A stretch of 64,000 bases of DNA, taken from Methanobacteriota archaeon. Its GTDB lineage: Archaea > Thermoplasmatota > E2 > JACPAO01 > JAHWKR01. The DNA lies in the NCBI GenBank assembly GCA_019347805.1, contig JAHWKR010000006.1, positions 1 to 64,000 on the forward strand, written 5' to 3'. A program made the position numbers and the translations under genes. The notes under the pieces were generated by a model that worked only from the letters and a program-made list of their open reading frames with translations, made no database searches and was not told where the DNA came from. Within the stretch, counting starts at the first letter, position 1. Each line of letters starts with the position of its first letter. This document shows positions 61,633-64,000 of the stretch, piece after piece.

Positions 61633-62426
61633 GGCTGCCGGTCTTCTTCGTGATCGGTGCTCTGCTGCTTAGCGGCTGTGTCACCGAGGAGTCCGATGAT
61701 GAGGCGCGTGATGAGGGGGTTGTACCGCCGGGCCCCGTCGTCCTGCCGTGGGACCTGCTGGATTGCGCGTACGTCGTCTGGGGTGTCCCGGTCGCGGGGG
61801 ACGCGCTCGAACCACACCTGCCGGAAGGGTTCACCCTTGGCCGTTCGGACGGCCCGCTCGCACCTGTCGTCGGTGACGCTTTTCTCGGCTTCGAATCGTT
61901 CGTCTGCGATTCGGGCATGGGCCTCGACGGGCGCGTGGAGGGGATGACCTATGGCAGTCTGTTCACGAGCGTCGAGCCGCCGGAGGATCTTGCCATCGAC
62001 GGGATCGACCAGTACTATTACAAGTGGGACCCGCTCGTTCCCGACGAACCACGCCGCCTCTTCCTGCAGGAAGCGGGCATGATGGCCCGTACTGGTACGG
62101 CCACGATCGATCGTCCCGTGGAAGGGCTCAAGCGTGCTGCTTACACGTTGGAGGGCGTGGGATCGTTCAGCCTGGAAGCGCCGGGCACGGCTCCGACTCC
62201 GGCGGACGGTGGGGGGCCCTTCGCCGAGTTCACGCCACTCGCTGATGGGGGTCATGCCGTGTGGCGTGCCGACTACACCACCGAGACCAGGGGGAGCGGC
62301 GACGGGGTCTTCCGGGTCGATCCAGGTTCGTGGGCCGCCGAGGTCCTGGGGGTCACCGAGGGACGGGCCAACTTCAATCACGGCACCTGGTCGTTCCAGA
62401 ACGGGAACTTGACGTTGCCGTCATGA
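61629..62426 (+). CDS. Lipoprotein of acetoacetate-decarboxylase-like type (tentative)
   Basis: This 265-aa protein has a lipoprotein signal (LLLSGC, about 12-17) and a mature beta domain whose start (VVWGVPVAGDALEPHLPEGFTLG) recalls acetoacetate decarboxylase/DUF2071-fold proteins. The catalytic Lys is not evident. It overlaps the rhodanese gene by 4 nt and is preceded by GGGGTGGAG. The functional link to the rhodanese is unknown. Confidence 0.6.
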   Translation: MRLPVFFVIGALLLSGCVTEESDDEARDEGVVPPGPVVLPWDLLDCAYVVWGVPVAGDALEPHLPEGFTLGRSDGPLAPVVGDAFLGFESFVCDSGMGLDGRVEGMTYGSLFTSVEPPEDLAIDGIDQYYYKWDPLVPDEPRRLFLQEAGMMARTGTATIDRPVEGLKRAAYTLEGVGSFSLEAPGTAPTPADGGGPFAEFTPLADGGHAVWRADYTTETRGSGDGVFRVDPGSWAAEVLGVTEGRANFNHGTWSFQNGNLTLPS

Positions 62427-62457
62427 CAGGATCTCGTCACGCGCAGGGTGCGACCAC

Positions 62458-63678
62458 ATGTCAAGCGCGCCCTTCATGCCTCTCCTCCTCTTCGGGGATG
62501 CGATGGCGTCCGACGACCCGGCACGTGCGATCCAAGCGGGCATCATGCTCGCGGCCGCCCAGGATGTCGAGGCGTTGGAGAAGTTCGCCGAGCGGCTGGC
62601 CGACGATGTGCGACCGGTCTTGGAGAAGGCGACGAAGCGGCCGTGGGCGTTCGACCCGCTCGACCCGACGCATCTTCGCTCCCGGGACACCTATCGGCCG
62701 AGCGATTTCCTGGACGAGGCGGCCATGCGGCTCGTCGAGGGTCCCTATGATCTCATCATCGTAGTGACCGATGTGCCGCTCTTGGGGCGTCGTTTGACGG
62801 CGGGGAGCCTGTCGGCGGCGGCGCGCATCGTCATCCTGTCGACGTGGCGGTTGCGCACGAGCGAGCGGGGGGAGCCGAGACGTCCGCTCGACGGCCCGGC
62901 GGTGCATTGGAACGCCGCCCATCTGCTCTTGCATCTCGTGTGGGGCCTTTTGGTGTTGAAGCGTCGGAAGCGGCGGGCGCGTCGTTGGCACTTCGACCCG
63001 GAGCGTGTCGACGCGTCATGTCTTCCCGAGCCGCCGCCGGGGGTGACGGAAGCGGCGGCGAAGCTCCCGGAGCAGGTCATCGAGACGGACAGTCCATTGC
63101 GTCATTTCTGGTTCCATGTCACGAACGCCTCGCAGAACATGGGGCAAGTGGTGCGTCCGCTCGTACGCAGCCGGGCGCCGTTTCTGGCCCTGACCTTGCC
63201 ACGGCTTTCGACGGCGGCGGTGGTGCCGTCCTTGGTGCTCATCATCTCGGCCGAGATCTGGGACGTCGGCGTCAATGTCGAGGCGGTGCGGCTCTTAGCG
63301 GCGGCCGTCGTGGTGCTGTTCGCGTCGACCGTGTATGTCGTGTTCTCGAACCGGTTGCTCTTTCCGCGTGGGGAGCGCAGGCGCATGACCGAGCACCTGG
63401 CGGTGGTCAACACCACGGTCTTGGCGACGATGTTCTTCGTCATGCTGGGCTTGATGGTGATGCTCTGGCTCCTCATCCTGGCCATCGTGGTGCTGGTCTT
63501 TCCGCAGGACCTCATCCACACCTGGCCGACCCTGGGGAACGCACCGGTCGGGTTGCGGGGCGAGATGCGCATCGCGCTCCTGGTCAGTGTCATCGGGACG
63601 GTGACGGGGGCGCTCGCGGGTGGGTTGGAGAGCCGGTCCGTTTTGCGGGAGCTGGCGTTGTTCCGGGACGAGGTGTAG
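62458..63678 (+). CDS. Membrane protein with N-terminal soluble domain, unknown
   Basis: This 406-aa protein has a soluble N-terminal half (1-150), including YDLIIVVTDVPLLGRR and a VHWNAAHLLLHL helix, then four C-terminal membrane helices (about 235-395). The TDVPLL motif resembles an actinobacterial membrane family with no assigned function. The ATG at 62458 follows the previous stop by 31 nt. It could be a processing or transport component. Confidence 0.65.
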   Translation: MSSAPFMPLLLFGDAMASDDPARAIQAGIMLAAAQDVEALEKFAERLADDVRPVLEKATKRPWAFDPLDPTHLRSRDTYRPSDFLDEAAMRLVEGPYDLIIVVTDVPLLGRRLTAGSLSAAARIVILSTWRLRTSERGEPRRPLDGPAVHWNAAHLLLHLVWGLLVLKRRKRRARRWHFDPERVDASCLPEPPPGVTEAAAKLPEQVIETDSPLRHFWFHVTNASQNMGQVVRPLVRSRAPFLALTLPRLSTAAVVPSLVLIISAEIWDVGVNVEAVRLLAAAVVVLFASTVYVVFSNRLLFPRGERRRMTEHLAVVNTTVLATMFFVMLGLMVMLWLLILAIVVLVFPQDLIHTWPTLGNAPVGLRGEMRIALLVSVIGTVTGALAGGLESRSVLRELALFRDEV

Positions 63679-63690
63679 GGGAGTCCCCGC

Positions 63691-64000
63691 TCATCCGCTG
63701 CCATCGCCAGGGGAGGTCGAAGCCAACCGTTCGCGGTTGTGCAGGAAGAAGACGGCGGGGTGGACCAGTTGGGCGAGCCGGGTGCCGTCCTCAGTGAGCG
63801 CATAACGCTGCACTTCCCCTTCCTGCACACGCGTCACGAACCCTTCCTCTTCCAGGTGGCGTAGTTTGTCGGTCAGCACGCGGCTCGTGATCGCTTCGAG
63901 GGCGGTCTTCAGTTCGTTGAACCGCCGGGGGCCGTGCACGTGGAGGTGGAAGAGGAGGGCGGGGTTCCAGGCCGAAAAAAGCGGGTCCAATACAGAGACG
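63691..64000 (-). CDS. HxlR-like winged-helix regulator (partial, cut by window end)
   Basis: The frame is open to the window edge, so the N-terminus is missing. The visible 103 residues show the HxlR wHTH: FHLHVHGPRRFNELKTALEAITSRVLTDKLRHLEEEGFV and wing EGEVQRYALTEDGTRL. HxlR proteins usually autoregulate and sense aldehydes, disulfide stress or quinones. It converges with the membrane-protein gene (13-nt gap). Confidence 0.78.
   Translation of the reverse strand, partial: VSVLDPLFSAWNPALLFHLHVHGPRRFNELKTALEAITSRVLTDKLRHLEEEGFVTRVQEGEVQRYALTEDGTRLAQLVHPAVFFLHNRERLASTSPGDGSG

Overview
The window looks like about 64 kb of a high-GC archaeal chromosome. The evidence is archaeal Pelota, the archaeal D-aminoacyl-tRNA deacylase DTD2, an NFACT/RqcH protein, and membrane-anchored winged-helix regulators. 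Many first-in-operon genes have a TATA-like box about 24-29 nt upstream of the start codon (leaderless mRNAs), while downstream cistrons use GGAGG-type sites or overlapping start-stop codons. A Thermoplasmatota-type lineage is my best guess; it is inferred from style, not proved by a marker gene. The organism appears to be a secretory, proteolytic heterotroph. The window encodes two subtilisin-like proteases, a chymotrypsin-fold protease, an S15-like lipoprotein hydrolase, two related metzincin-like proteins, an M20 peptidase, and many other signal-peptide proteins, several ending in a Pro-TM-Arg tail.

Layout. 0-9.5 kb: translation quality control (rqcH-pelA, dtdA), a subtilase with PKD domain, two RHH mini-regulators and a DedA protein. 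9.6-21 kb: a transmembrane transcription factor, a PIN protein, threonine dehydratase, an S15 lipoprotein, a VOC protein, a trypsin-like protease flanked by two related 31-residue membrane miniproteins, mqnD, and a NosD-like beta-helix protein. 21-31 kb: membrane and lipoproteins, a four-gene wHTH/membrane/DUF4097 operon, an MFS transporter, a His-rich surface protein and a 935-aa FG-GAP/thrombospondin-type-3 protein. 31-36 kb: an ArsR gene with a truncated SRPBCC remnant, a Cys-rich protein plus subtilase pair, two intact SRPBCC genes and a Ca2+/Na+ exchanger. 36.4-42.9 kb: a Rieske protein divergent from a complete sufBCDSU-sufT operon. 43-55 kb: an HTH operon with a perfect palindromic operator, then two paralogous metzincin-like genes flanking, among others, an AT-rich restriction-modification island (48.6-52.4 kb: DUF4365 protein, PD-(D/E)XK-like endonuclease, DNA methyltransferase). 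54.9-64 kb: a MarR-methyltransferase operon with a clear operator, stand-alone enzymes, a second IscU-type scaffold, a zinc alcohol dehydrogenase, a rhodanese-lipoprotein pair and an HxlR regulator cut by the window end.

How they fit together. The SUF operon and second scaffold supply Fe-S clusters. RqcH, Pelota and DTD2 guard translation. The secreted hydrolases feed peptides to M20-type peptidases and amino-acid catabolism (threonine dehydratase). MqnD points to menaquinone made through the futalosine route, although its partner genes are not in the window. The most unusual items are the paired miniproteins around the trypsin-like gene, the modular metzincin-like family, the compact R-M island, and several clean palindromic operators at leaderless promoters. 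No rRNA, tRNA, CRISPR array or IS transposase was found.
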